Source: Hippophae tibetana (lineage: Eukaryota > Streptophyta > Magnoliopsida > Rosales > Elaeagnaceae). From it: DNA of 64,000 nt. This document shows, piece after piece, positions 46,666-58,488 of the stretch. The position numbers and the translations under genes are program-made. The number at the start of each line of letters is the position of its first letter. The stretch's first letter is position 1. The notes beneath the pieces are model-generated. The model did no database searches. It saw nothing but the letters and a program-made list of their open reading frames with translations, and was not told where the DNA came from. The stretch is taken from positions 17,428,659 through 17,492,658 of the forward strand of contig CM072811.1 in the NCBI GenBank assembly GCA_037013495.1. The letters run 5' to 3'.

Positions 46666-49600
46666 ATGGAAAATTCAAGACAACATCAAGTTTCCAGAAT
46701 TCATAAAGTTCCAAATTTTGAAGTTTCTGTTAAGAGTTCAGAAATTGGTTCTTTCGGGGGTACTAAACTTAATGGTACAAATTTTCAAACATGGAAAAAA
46801 GTTATGTCTATTTATCTTCGTGGGATGCATAAGATGAGACATGTATATGGATCAATCAGGGCTCCTAGTCAAGATGATATAGAAGCCTATACTCGGTGGG
46901 AAGATGATGATGGCTTTGTCATGTCAATTCTATTTAGAGCCATCACTGATGATATATTACAAATGGTGGAGGAATGTGAAACTGTTGAGGTCATATGGAA
47001 TAGCTTAAGCGATATTTATACAAATGAGTTGACTTTATTCAAGTTCATGAACTCATGTGCAAAGCTGCTGGCATGCAGCAAAATGGGCAACCAGTATCTC
47101 TTTTTTTTTACCAAGCTATAAAATGTATGGGCTGAAATTGACCAGAAACGTCCGTGCAAAATTAAAAATCCAGAAGACCTTCTGTGGTACCAGAAGGAGA
47201 AGGAGCTTGAACGAGTACATGTTTTTTAAGAGGCCTTGATACTAAACATAATAGTGCTAAAGGCGAATTACTTCGAATGTCAGATCCTCCGAGCTTGACT
47301 ACCGCCTTTACATACATCCGTAAAGACGAATCTCAGCAAGAGAGTCTTCATCAGGCACATGTTGAGATATCAAGTCTAGCTATTCAAGATAAATCAAAGG
47401 CACTTTTCCTCCAGCAGCAAAATTCAATTCCACTTCATCTATAGGGCCCTCCATAAGGTTTTACCAATCACCCTCATTCTCCCTGCTCTTATTGCAATGA
47501 ACAGGGGCATCTTCGTGAGACTTGTTGGAAACTATATCCACACTTGAAACCAAAAGCAGACTACTATGGAGCAAAACGACAACATGGGCATCGTTCTAAA
47601 GCAAAAGCATCTGCAATGCAAATGGTCCAAGAACCAGATTACTATGGAAAGAATCATCCTATGGAATGTGGAGGTATCCCTACAGATTCAATAGCTAGTC
47701 GTGGTAAGATTGGTATGACCTTAAATGTTTCTCACTCTGTTGGGTCTAATACTTGGATTATTGATTCTGGTGCATCTAATAATATGACTTATGATAAATC
47801 TTATTTTGATGAGTTATCTTCACCACCAGTGTCTTATGTTACGAATGCTAATGGTGAGGCCTTTCCTGTCTTAGGAAAGGGGTCAGTTCATATCACTCCA
47901 TCTTTACAGCTCCATAATGTTTTATATGTACCTGACTTATCTCATCACTTAATATATGTCCCAAAGTTGAATATTGAGTCTAAATGTTTTGTAACCTTTT
48001 ATCCTATGTATGTGATTTTTCAGAATATTCTTCCCAGGGAAATAATTGGTCAAGGGTATCTGAGGGGCATATTGTTCCGTTTGGATCAGAACTACGGAGG
48101 GGAGAAACCAGGAGAACGGGCAAGCACTACATTGACTTCTAGTTCCGATAAGCTATGTGAAATTTGGTTGTGACATCGCCGCTTAGGGCATCCGTCTTTT
48201 AGTCTTATGAAAAAAACCATGCCCACTTTATTTATTGGTGTTAGTGAGACTGTTTTACATTGTGAGACTTGTGTTTTGGCCAAGAGCCATCGTATTACTT
48301 ATTCTCCTAGTGTTTCTAATAAAAGTACTATTCCTTTTGAATTAATTCATTCTGATGTTTGGGGACCATCTAAAGAGCCCACTATATCGGGTATGAGATA
48401 TTTTGTTTCATTTATCGATGATTGTACAAGGTTATCGTGGATTTCTCTTCTTAGAACAAAAGGTGAAGTTTTTTCAGTTTTTCAAAATTTTCATACCTTC
48501 GTTCAAACACAATACAATGGCATCATTCGGATCCTCCGTTCTGACAATGGGGGGGGAAATATGTTAATCATGTTTTTCAAGATTTTTTCAAAACACATGG
48601 GATTATTCACCAAACTACTTGTCCACAAACACTGGAACAAAATGGAGTGTCTGAAAGAAAAAAATCGTCATTTACTTGATATGGCTCGTGCACTCTTATT
48701 TAGTGCTTATATGCCAAAATATCTTTGGGGTGATGCTGTATAGGCTTCCGCCCATCTCATCAATCGTCTCCCGTCTAGTGTCCTTAACGGAAAAATCCCA
48801 TTCCAGATTCTTGCATCTTACGTCTCCTTATCATCCTTCCATAATCTTCCTACCCGTGTATTTGGTTGTGTTGCTTTTGTGCATGTTCCTAAAAATCAAC
48901 GATCTAAATTAGATGTCCGGGAAATTAAATGTGTGTTTGTTGGTTATGAAAGTTATTAGAAAAGGGTACAAGTGCTTCCATCCACCGACCAGAAAGTATT
49001 ATGTCACTATGGATGTTACCTTCTTTGAGGACATGAGTTATTTTTCCTCACTTGATACTGCTCGTCAGGGGGAGAATACATATTTCGAAGAACTGTATCA
49101 TGGTGAGGGGGAGGCATTAGGAGAATCACCAAATGATGTTTCAATGAGACCATATGAGACTCCTAATCCAGTCATTGCAGAAGCAGATGCTCCAAGTATT
49201 CAAGCACCAAATTCACTTATAACAAATGAAGTTGAAGACACAACTGTACCCTCAGGCATTACTCCTACCCTTGATCAACAACTCCCTGGTACTGAAGGTC
49301 ACTCATTTGAGGTATGTACACCTACTGATACTAATAACATCGAGTCTAATGTTGGACAATATGTGTTACTAAATAGGTCTACTCAAGGTCAACCAGCCAA
49401 AAGGTATAAACCAAATATTCATGCAAAATCAAAATACCCAGTATCCAATTACATGTCCACTAAAATATTATCTAAGTCATATAAATCATTTGTGAATCAA
49501 ATATCTGGTGTATCAGTACCTAAAAAAAGTGCAGGAAGCATTGGGAGATGCAATATGGAGAAAGGCAATGGCTGAAGAGATGGTTGCGTTAAAGAAGAAC

Positions 49601-51059
49601 GATACTTGGAAACTTGTGCCACCACCACAAGGAAAAAAAGGCAATTGGTTATCGATGGGTGTTTACTGTAAAACATAATGGTGATGGATCCGTAAATCAG
49701 TATAAAGCTCGTCTTGTAGCAAAAGGGTTTACTCAAACGTATGGTGTAGACTATGATGAGATTTTTGCTCATGTTGTCAAAATGAACACTATTTGGGTTT
49801 TGCTCTCACTTGCTACTAACCTAAACTGGCCACTTCGGTAGTTTGATGTCAAGAATGCGTTTCTTCATGGAGAATTAGCCGAGGAGGTGTACATGAGTCT
49901 TCCATCTGGGTATGTAGTTGATTCCCCTGGTAATTTTGTATGCAAATTGAGGAAGTCTTTGTATGGTCTCAAGCAATTCCCTCGAGCCTGGTTTGGAAGG
50001 TTTTCATAGTTAATGCAAAAGGTTGGTTACAAATAGAGTAATTCAGACCACACTCTATTTCTCAAACATCAACAAGGGAAGGTAACAGCCCTAATCATTT
50101 ATGTTGATGATATGGTAATCATTGGTGATGATACTATAGAGATGAATAAATTACAAAGACAGTTAGCCTCTGAATTCGAGATGAAGGACTTAGGTGAACT
50201 AAAGTACTTCTTAGGAATTGAGGTAACAAGGGGAAGAGAAGGAATATATCTGTGTCAGAGAAAGTACATTATTGATCTGCTAGCAGAGACAGGTATGTTG
50301 GATTGCAAACCTATTGACACTCCTATTGATCAAAACCATTGTTTAGCAGAGTATCCAGATCAGATATCAACTGATCGAGCTCGCTATTAGAGATTGGTTG
50401 GGCGTTTGATTTACTTAGCTCATACTAGACCAGATGTTGCATATGCAGTAAATGTGGTGAGTCAGTTCATGCATAATCCAAGTGAGAACCATATGAATGT
50501 TGTTTTGGGAATTTTAAGGTATTTGAAATCGACTCCAGGAAGGGGAGTAATGTTCTCTAAACACAACAATCCTCTTGAAGTTTGTGGATTCACAGTTGCA
50601 GATTGGGCAGGAAGTATTACAGATAGAAAATCAACATCGGGTTATTTCACCTTTGTGGGAGGAAATTTGGTTACATGGAAAAGTAAGAAGCAAAAAGTGG
50701 TAGCACGATCTAGTGCTGAGGTCGAGTATAGAGGTATGGCTCATGGGGTTTGTGAATTACTGTGGATAAGAACTTTGTTATTGGATTTGAGTTTCAAACT
50801 CAAAAATATTATGCAGATGTATTGTGACAATCAGACATCCATTGATATATCACAAAATCCAGTACAACATAATCGCACTAAGCATGTAGAGGTTGATCGT
50901 CACTTTATAAAAGAGAAGTTAGATGCCAAACTTATTAGTTTTTCTTTTGTTCCCACAGAAGAGCAACTTGCAGATATGCTTATCAAAGGAGTCTCCAAGA
51001 AGGCATTATATGGTTTACTAAGCAAGTTGGGCATGATTGATATCTATGCGTCAACTTGA
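46666..51059 (+). pseudogene. Copia gag-pol polyprotein, inactivated
   Basis: Begins at ATG 46666 with gag (LNGTNFQTWKKVMSIYLRGM). A CCHC knuckle (CSYCNEQGHLRETC) lies near 47488. Protease has DSGASNNM near 47764. Integrase has HRRLGHPS at 48174, HCETCVLAKSH near 48258, FIDDCTRLSW and LRSDNGG. RT has RLVAKGFTQTYGVDYDE near 49711, [10 protein letters not shown] and YVDDMVIIGDD near 50101. RNase H runs GFTVADWAGSITDRKSTSGY, TKHVEVDRHFIKEKL, ending at 51059. Breaks: frameshift near 47090, stops near 47441 and 47453, TGA 48171, TAG 48741, TAG 48957 with a nearby 1-nt shift, frameshift near 49530, TAG 49839, 50007, 50034 and 50388. The parts are otherwise well conserved, so inactivation is recent. 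Confidence 0.93.
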
Positions 51060-51066
51060 GGATAAG

Positions 51067-51220
51067 TGTTAATAAATCATTAATAGTATATTAGTTGTAT
51101 ACAACTAATATACTTTTCTTAAAAACATTTTTTTAAAAAGTAGATTCTTATTTCTGTATTTATACATGTATTAATCTTCATTGTAATTGTGATTGTAAAT
51201 ACATTTCAATATATTCAATT
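51067..51220 (+). repeat. Copia 3' LTR
   Basis: Starts TGTTAATAAATCATTAATAG and ends TATATTCA, with ATT before the putative target duplication ATGGA at 51221. Against the 5' LTR it lacks 17 bp and 1 bp and has about eight substitutions, seven of them G to A or C to T relative to the 5' copy. Confidence 0.9.
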
Positions 51221-52250
51221 ATGGACGGATCATCAATGGATTAGAAGATCGTAGAAGTGGAAAGAGCTAATATGAAGAAAAAGTGGCTTCTTTTTTGGTA
51301 TTTATTTCCTTAACATGACCTATTTTGCAGATTTGTGGATTCCTGTGATTACACACGAGAAGTTCCCTTAGTTCGGGAAGGCATTAGAATCATCTTAATG
51401 CGACCTCTATTTGGAGGTAAAGCATTTGTTGTCAGAGGTATGAAGTCTTTCTCTTCTGCTACAATGTTTTACAAATTCCTATGTCAAAAGAAAATAAGAG
51501 AATGCAAGACTTAGAAGATATATTACCTTCAAACGGGCTGAAAAAAAATGATAGTGGCTTGAAAAGATTACTCACAGGAACCTTGTAAGCTGAAATTCAC
51601 TTGAATAGACTAATTCTCCTACTAATTTTTTCTGGATAGATTTTGAATCTAACTGTAAATTTTGGTACGGAAAATAATGGTACGGTAAATAAGAGTCAAA
51701 TTGAGTTTTACTATTTATTAAATATATAGTAAAAGCTAGAAGTTGAAAAGTTTTGAGGAATTACGTGCGGGTTACTTAGAAGGTAAGTTATGGAACGACT
51801 CTTTACTTGTATGCTCTCACATTCTTCAAAGCTATAAGAATAGAGGAGCTAATTTTTGGTATCATTCATGTGGCAAGGTAACAACACAGGTAATCGGAGA
51901 CACTTTGTTGTGAACATAATATTAGTCATGGCTTGTCCATGCTTGTTCTCCTTTACGAACTAACTTTGTGCGCTGATTAGAGAATAGTTATGGTGATTCA
52001 TGCAAAGTAAACAATAAGTACCTAATACATACACACGGACTATTAGCATGCTTTATTTAGGCAAGTACTTGAAGTAAACGAGCTCCATTGACAACTTGAT
52101 ATAAGCAACCCGTAGATGGGACGGTTGTCACAACCTGATGCGTGAGTTGATTGTGCTCTCCTTAGTCCCAGATAGTAATATGTCTTCTAAGTAGAACGAC
52201 TCTGGCATATACCTCGGGTAAAGTGCTATGTAAGGTAAAAAAGTTTATAA
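51221..52250. other. Continuation of the Tat-type element (non-coding or unrecognised)
   Basis: The sequence right of the copia element has the same mixed base composition as 43000-45778 and is presumably the rest of the interrupted Tat element and possibly its 3' LTR, which I could not delimit. At 51335-51450 the plus strand has a short open stretch after a TTTTGCAG: FVDSCDYTREVPLVREGIRI. I do not recognise it. Confidence 0.4.
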
Positions 52251-54010
52251 TATGTGATAAGCATACCAAAAAGTTGGTGCAAAGATAACTATTTGATTTT
52301 AAATAATTTAATAATTTTTTTAAAAACAAATATAAATAAACTTAAATATTATTTTACATTATTTTAGTTCTGAAAAAGATTAAACTAATGAAAAATAATA
52401 ATAACATTACAAAAAATAGATTAAACTCAAAAACTTTAATATAAATAAGAATTTAACCGTAAACGGAGAATTAATAAAAAATTTAACTAATTAAATAGAA
52501 TTATTCAGATTAATTAAGCATAAATTTAAATTATTGATTATCTTTTTTATGTATAAATAATGTCTTCGATCGAGTCACTTTTTGTTAATAATCAAACCAC
52601 TTAATATCTTCATTAGTGTCACAGTTCATTTGATTAAATTATAAATAATGTTTAAGAAATTAATAAATCATCTAATTTGATATCTCTAATAGGATTATCA
52701 ATTTAAATTCTAATTCAAGTTATTTAAATTAGATGATATACTTGAAATCTAATTTTAATATTTTAAATCTATTATGAAAAATATATCATCAATATATTAT
52801 TTAATAATAAACTTTATAGAAATCTTTAAATATAAAATAATATATATTTAATAATTATTAAAAATACTTACCTACATAATTTACACAAACATAATAACAA
52901 AATTAAATTCTCATTATCACAATAAGTTAGACAGCTAAAATTAATAAATGATTAATAAATTAATTTCAACAAATTTAAGTAATACATAATTATTTGTTGA
53001 AAAAAATAAGAATAATCAAAAGTAGATAGATATATGTGTCTTACTTTATAATTGTGATCATAATTTTTACTTATTTTTTTTAATATTTAACAACCTTGTT
53101 GTATCACTTGATCTGAAAAATTTCCCAATTGCTACCTTTTATTTGTTATTACTTAATCTATATTTTGTATAAACTACACTTAATAGCTAAGAAAACAAAA
53201 CAAAACAAAACAAGAACAGAGCTCCGATGGCTTTGTGAAAACAAAAACTACAAATTAATTATAATGCAAAACTCATTACTCTAGCTACTAACCTAAACAA
53301 CAAAACGTTTAATTTATAAGTTAGTTGAAATAAGAGAGCTTCGAGTGAAATAATTAAATGTGTGCCACAACCCAACTTTTCCCATCGTGTGGCTTGAGAT
53401 ACGTAGAGGTTCATCCAATGTTATCCTGATCAGGTCACGTCGCGGCACAGAAAGAAGTACAGCGCTATCCATTTTTTCTTTACTGTGGTTCACAATACTT
53501 CAATTATTGTTTTGCACTCCTTATGTAGACTAGTTAGTTTTTGATTTTTTAATTATTTTGAGTAAGATTAAGCAAGACTAAATATGATTTAACTATTAAT
53601 TATAAAAGTTAAGAAATAAAATAATGATATATTAATTTCAAAATTAATTTTTAAAAAAATTTGACCAAATTTCAAATTAAAATTAAAAATTTAGATAATA
53701 AAAACTAAAAATGAGCTATCAAATGTATTCAAAATTTAAAATTAAGGATTGAAATAGTTATATAACGGGCATAACTATACTTTTCTTTTATTTTTCTAAA
53801 ATATATTTTCTTTTCGTTTCCTAGCAATAAAGATATTAAGCAGAAATTGCTACAAATTAACGCCATAATTTCTATTTTTTGTTTCATACTATTTGGTTTT
53901 ACTTAATTATACTTTGTTTTCATATATATATTCATCTTTATAGAGTTAATAAATTTAATAGGAGGTAGATATCTCTTAAATTAGGTCATATATATTTTTT
54001 ATTTTTTAAA
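52251..54010. other. AT-rich intergenic DNA
   Basis: Mostly A/T with no coding. A more complex patch at 53340-53500 (GTGTGGCTTGAGATACGTAG, GTCACGTCGCGGCACAG) stands out but matches nothing I know. 53530-53780 may be a decayed relative of the inverted-repeat element at 35806-36236. Confidence 0.45.
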
Positions 54011-54345
54011 TTATAAGTGATATCATTTAATCATTTAATTTTTAAAAAAATAGGTTTATTAAAGAAAAAACAAATTATTTTAATGATTTTTAATTAAAAT
54101 ATTATTTTTTAAAGTAATACTTTAATATAAAAAATTTAAAATAATATTATTTGTTCTTAATTGTTATCTTTTTTTTAAGTCAAATTAAGTCATTTATATA
54201 TTTTATTTCTATAAGTGATATCATTTAATCATTTAACTTTAGAAAAATAAGTCCATTAAAGATAAAACAAATTATTTTAATGATTTTTAATTAAAAAATT
54301 ATTTTTTAAAATAATACTTTAATATAAAAAATTTAAAATAATAAT
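54011..54345. repeat. Direct duplication, two units about 198 bp apart
   Basis: TAAGTGATATCATTTAATCA at 54014 and again at 54212 begins two copies of a segment of roughly 130 bp. They share AAACAAATTATTTTAATGAT and ATACTTTAATATAAAAAATT with a few substitutions. Composition is almost pure A/T. Confidence 0.85.
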
Positions 54346-56757
54346 TTAAGAAATTGAACGCACAAATGATATAATTTAAGAGATTTATGTGATATTTTTC
54401 TTTATTTTATATTTAGGCCTTATTTTCATATATATTTCATAAATTATTTGATAAATTTTCATATATTTACACTAATTTTTTTCATTTTTTTTATATTTCT
54501 ATACTTCAAATAAATAACCAGAAAATTTAATAATATAGCAAACAACTTTAATCTTAATTGATTAATTCAATGTTTGATCGAATAGCCTTAAATAAATTAA
54601 TATATTTTCCATTAATTTTAACATAAAGTATATTTTCTATAGATTCACATATTTTTAAATAAATAACTAACAATAAAATGGAATACAACTAGCAATTTTG
54701 GTATTTTACAAATTTTATTTCTTCTATTTTTTTTAATAATTTTAAATGAGATTATAATATTTGGTACTAATTTTAAGATAAAGTATCATCATTAATTTTT
54801 GTTTTTGGTGCATAGATAACAACAACATAAGATTAATATATAAAATAAAAATAAAAATAACTAATAGTAAGCTTTATCTACCTATATTTGAAAGATTAAT
54901 ATATAAAACATACACATATAATAATTATGCAAAATTTTAATAGATAAGAACAACATAAGATTAAAAAAATAACAAAAACTAACAACATGAATGAGTTAGA
55001 AGAAAAAATTAGATCTAAATATGAATAAAGATAATTGACAATTAAAAAATAAACTCTAAAACTTAAAACAAAATAATCGTGATATTTAAATAAAATATAT
55101 TATTCTCTATTTATATTTTAGATAATTAATAAAAAAAATTTACTGAAGTTTTTGATATTTAGGTCAACCTCAGCCCCTCAGTGGAGGTCAATGATAAGTA
55201 ACCGAATAAATAATAATACTTTTGTTGGTATATTTTTTTCAAAAAATATTTAAATGCCCATTTTTTACCAGAGTGATTTTTGTTTTTCTTCCACTACAAA
55301 CGTATTTCGTGCCTCCTCTTTTCTTGCACTCAAAATTGATTTAAATGTTTAACTTCTTATAAAGAGAAAATTATTATAGAATTTTTTGAGATTTTCTAAA
55401 ATCATAAAAATATCTTTTAAGTTTAAAAAATAAACAACTATATCTCTTTAATTAAATTTTATCATTTTTATTAATTTTATTGCAAATAAATTCATTAAAA
55501 AGTTAAGAAATAGTAAACATAACATATGGTAAAAACTTAAAGGAAGGTATTTATAAATTACCATTTTATAAAAGTAAAATTTGGTATCGGGTTTTTTACT
55601 TAGATGTCCATATTTTTTATATAAACAAATACATTGTATCAAATATCATATTCACATATAAATTTAGACAAATTTATATCAATAAATTTGGAAGAAATAT
55701 ACTACAAATCATTTTTTTTATAAATAGATCATTTTAATCGATTTCTTTTCACCCGAAGTTATTTTCTTTTTAAAAATAAATAAATTCAATTTAATTTGTA
55801 TTATTATATTTAAATTAGAGAAAAACATCTAAATAATAAGAGATATTGTTGCAAATTAATAAAAAAAATTCATTTTTTGTAAGTTTTTTTATAAACAGAT
55901 CCATAAATACTATTTTTAAAGAAAAAAATAAAATTTAGTAGTTGATTTCTAACTATACTCTTTTTCATATGAATATTTTTCTATAATTTAATATAAAAAT
56001 ATAAATTAAAGAGAATTTAGTTATTTTTAAAAATAAAATGAATTGGGATGAATTACTTAAAAGTAAAATGATTAAAGTAATATATTTATAAAATAAAATG
56101 ACTTATAATACATTTTATCCAATAAAATATCTTCAATAAACAAAAAGTGATTTCATGTACCAAAGTTAGAGATAAATTTATTTTATCATAAAATTTAAAA
56201 TATTCAAAGTATGTTGGTTGAGTAAAGTTAGTAAAAGTTTTTATTCTTTTAAGAAATTACGTGGTTTAACTCCGTTGTGTTCTTAAATTTTTTTTTTTGT
56301 TAAAAAAAATTTGAATTATGAAAACAGGAGAGAGAAATTACTTTTTGAACGAGTAACATTTATATTCACATCCAATCAAATTAGTTAAAGTTAGAAAAAA
56401 ATATGTATACAAATATCTCATAACAAGAAAATGCATGTGAAAGATCAAGAGTATCACATAGTTTATGGGTTAAAAACTCTTGAAATTAGGCTAAATTAAT
56501 CCCATCTAATTATTTGATTGTTGAATTTTTTTCAATCCAATTCATAGTTTGTTTTTGTAGTATCTAATTTGATTCATTAATCAATCAGATTTTCGTCGTA
56601 TCTAATTTGATTCATTAATAAATCATATTAACTTTATCGATGTTATTTATAATATTTTTTAAACAACTAATAAATATACCACCAAATAAACACGATTATA
56701 TAAATCTATCACTTTTATGCTCCTTTTGTATTATCTATTTTAATTTTTCAACTATCA
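54346..56757. other. AT-rich intergenic DNA
   Basis: No coding, RNA or transposon end is recognised. A small local duplication, TCTAATTTGATTCATTAAT, occurs twice near 56565 and 56600. The open frame at 55448-55642 has no resemblance to a known protein. Confidence 0.5.
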
Positions 56758-57024
56758 ACATATAAACTCACAAATGTCAAAATAACAATACAAATTACTT
56801 TAATATGATAATATAACAATAACATATAAACTCACAAATGTCAAAATAACAATACAAATTACTTTAATATGATAATATAACAATCATAAATTTATCGTAC
56901 ATACAAAAATAAATTTAAAATTAAGGGATAAATGTTAACAATACAAATTACTTTAATATGATAATATAACAATTATAAATTCATTGTACATACAAAAATA
57001 AATTTAAAATTAAGTGATAAATGT
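56758..57024. repeat. Overlapping tandem duplications (63-bp and about 91-bp units)
   Basis: A 63-bp unit starting ACATATAAACTCACAAATGT is present twice (56759-56821, 56822-56884). The second copy overlaps a unit of about 91 bp starting TAACAATACAAATTACTTTA that is repeated once more (56935-57024) with four or five differences. Two successive duplication events are implied. Confidence 0.88.
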
Positions 57025-58488
57025 GAAGGGAGATTTCAAATACATTAAAATCTTTTTAGTGACTTTACAAGTAAAATGAATTGAGAAAAATATATAATAA
57101 AAAGTGGTATTTTTTTTTAAAGAAAAGTAATATATGTAAAAAATATTCACATTATTTAATTTATATCAATTCAAATTTAATCATACAAAATGATAAAAAA
57201 CCAATTCGAACCTATCGTATCTAAATTTTTTCATTCCCATCATAATTTCAAAACTCAAAATTGAACTCATTTGGTTCACATCAATTATACACCATTTAAT
57301 TTCTAAAAAAATATGGAGCACATGTATTGCATATGACCCATGAGTCCATGACTGGGTGCACATATAAATCAATTACATTTTTTTTCAGCATAATCACTAT
57401 TATTTAGCCTTATCCATTACAAGTTAAAATATTACAAAAATAATTCTTATTAGATGAGTTAATTTAATACTTTTCTACATATAAAAAATGATTGTTCTTA
57501 AAATCAATTTCTTTTTATTATGAGATTAATGAAATATTTTTAAAGTGTTTAATTATTTAAATAGTTTGAATAAATCCTTTTTTTCTAACTATAATTAAAA
57601 TATTTTTATTATTTTGTTAGAAAAATACAATTAAATAATCAATACATTTGTTCAATTGATTAGTAAGTTATCAATTTTTTTTCTTAAATATAGTTGAACT
57701 TATAAATAATATAAACATCTTTCCCTTTTTTGAAAAAAATAATCTTGACTAATATATTGTTATACACAAATTGCAACTAATTGATAAATATGTAATGAAC
57801 ACAATATAGTAAGTACATAATTCCACAAAAACTAGCACCACATAGTAACGTTACCAATTTTTATCTAGATGTTTGTGTTGCGTATAATTTTAATTTTTGA
57901 AAATTTAGATTGATTACGAAGCGTGTTTTTTTAAAATCATCTCCTTCATTAAAAATAAAATATAGCTCACGCTATTACCATTAGCATTAGCACGTGTATA
58001 AATAATTATATATCAAAACTTTTCATAAAAATGAATTGGAACTAATTTCGAGGGAATTTGTATCTTTAGGTTATCAATATTCTTATTTTTGTAATATTTT
58101 TATCCCTGTTATGAACTAGAACATATAAAATATTCCTATTTAGTTTAATGATAAATATTTTTAATCAATTTCAACAACCTTAATGAATTGAGATAATTTA
58201 AAGTTACTATTACTGTTATACACGTTACCAAAATTTCTCGAAATTTGTTACTAATTTAAGACAATGTCACGTATTTCCTTCCCTTTTTCTTTTTGAACCC
58301 TCCACCAAGGGTCCAGTGGAGGAGGATGGTTCAAGTTTTGACACAAGCACCTGACCCTTGTCAACAACATCTAAAAACTAAAAAAAATATTGTCCGAACA
58401 GAGGAAACTATATTTTATGATATGTAACATTTTGCAGAACCAACATATTTATGTAGAAATGTAACAAATCAATCATCGGTTTACCACC
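57025..58488. other. Intergenic DNA downstream of PEX16
   Basis: AT-rich to about 58250. 58270-58400 is richer and includes CCTCCACCAAGGGTCCAGTG and GGAGGATGGTTCAAG, without a recognised family. The stretch 58300-58488 probably contains the PEX16 3' untranslated region (minus strand). Confidence 0.5.

Larger units (their letters stand above)
45779..51220 (+). mobile_element. Ty1/copia LTR retrotransposon, nearly full length
   Basis: 5.4-kb element with short LTRs (about 168 and 151 bp), an initiator tRNA-Met-type primer site, a leader with GC-rich repeats, and a polyprotein in the copia order gag, protease, integrase, RT, RNase H. ATGGA occurs at 45774-45778 and again at 51221-51225, a matching 5-bp target duplication if the 3' LTR is taken to end at 51220. 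It is the youngest large insertion here: LTRs are about 95% identical outside one 17-bp indel. It sits in the antisense region of the Tat element. Premature stops and a few frameshifts make it non-autonomous. Confidence 0.93.
36660..52250 (+). mobile_element. Tat-type Ty3/gypsy retrotransposon, decayed, with nested copia element
   Basis: Plus-strand gypsy remnant in the order gag, protease, reverse transcriptase, RNase H, a second (archaeal-type) RNase H, integrase, tandem repeats, then a region coding on the opposite strand. The second RNase H and the antisense ORF downstream of integrase are features of the Tat group. The copia element at 45779-51220 interrupts the antisense region. I could not find either LTR, so both outer limits are estimates. 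All frames are broken. Confidence 0.75.

Noticed and set aside
52080..52210. Possible tRNA or structured RNA (GGGACGGTTGTCACAACC)
   Set aside because: The short inverted match is not accompanied by the conserved tRNA arms or any known RNA consensus.
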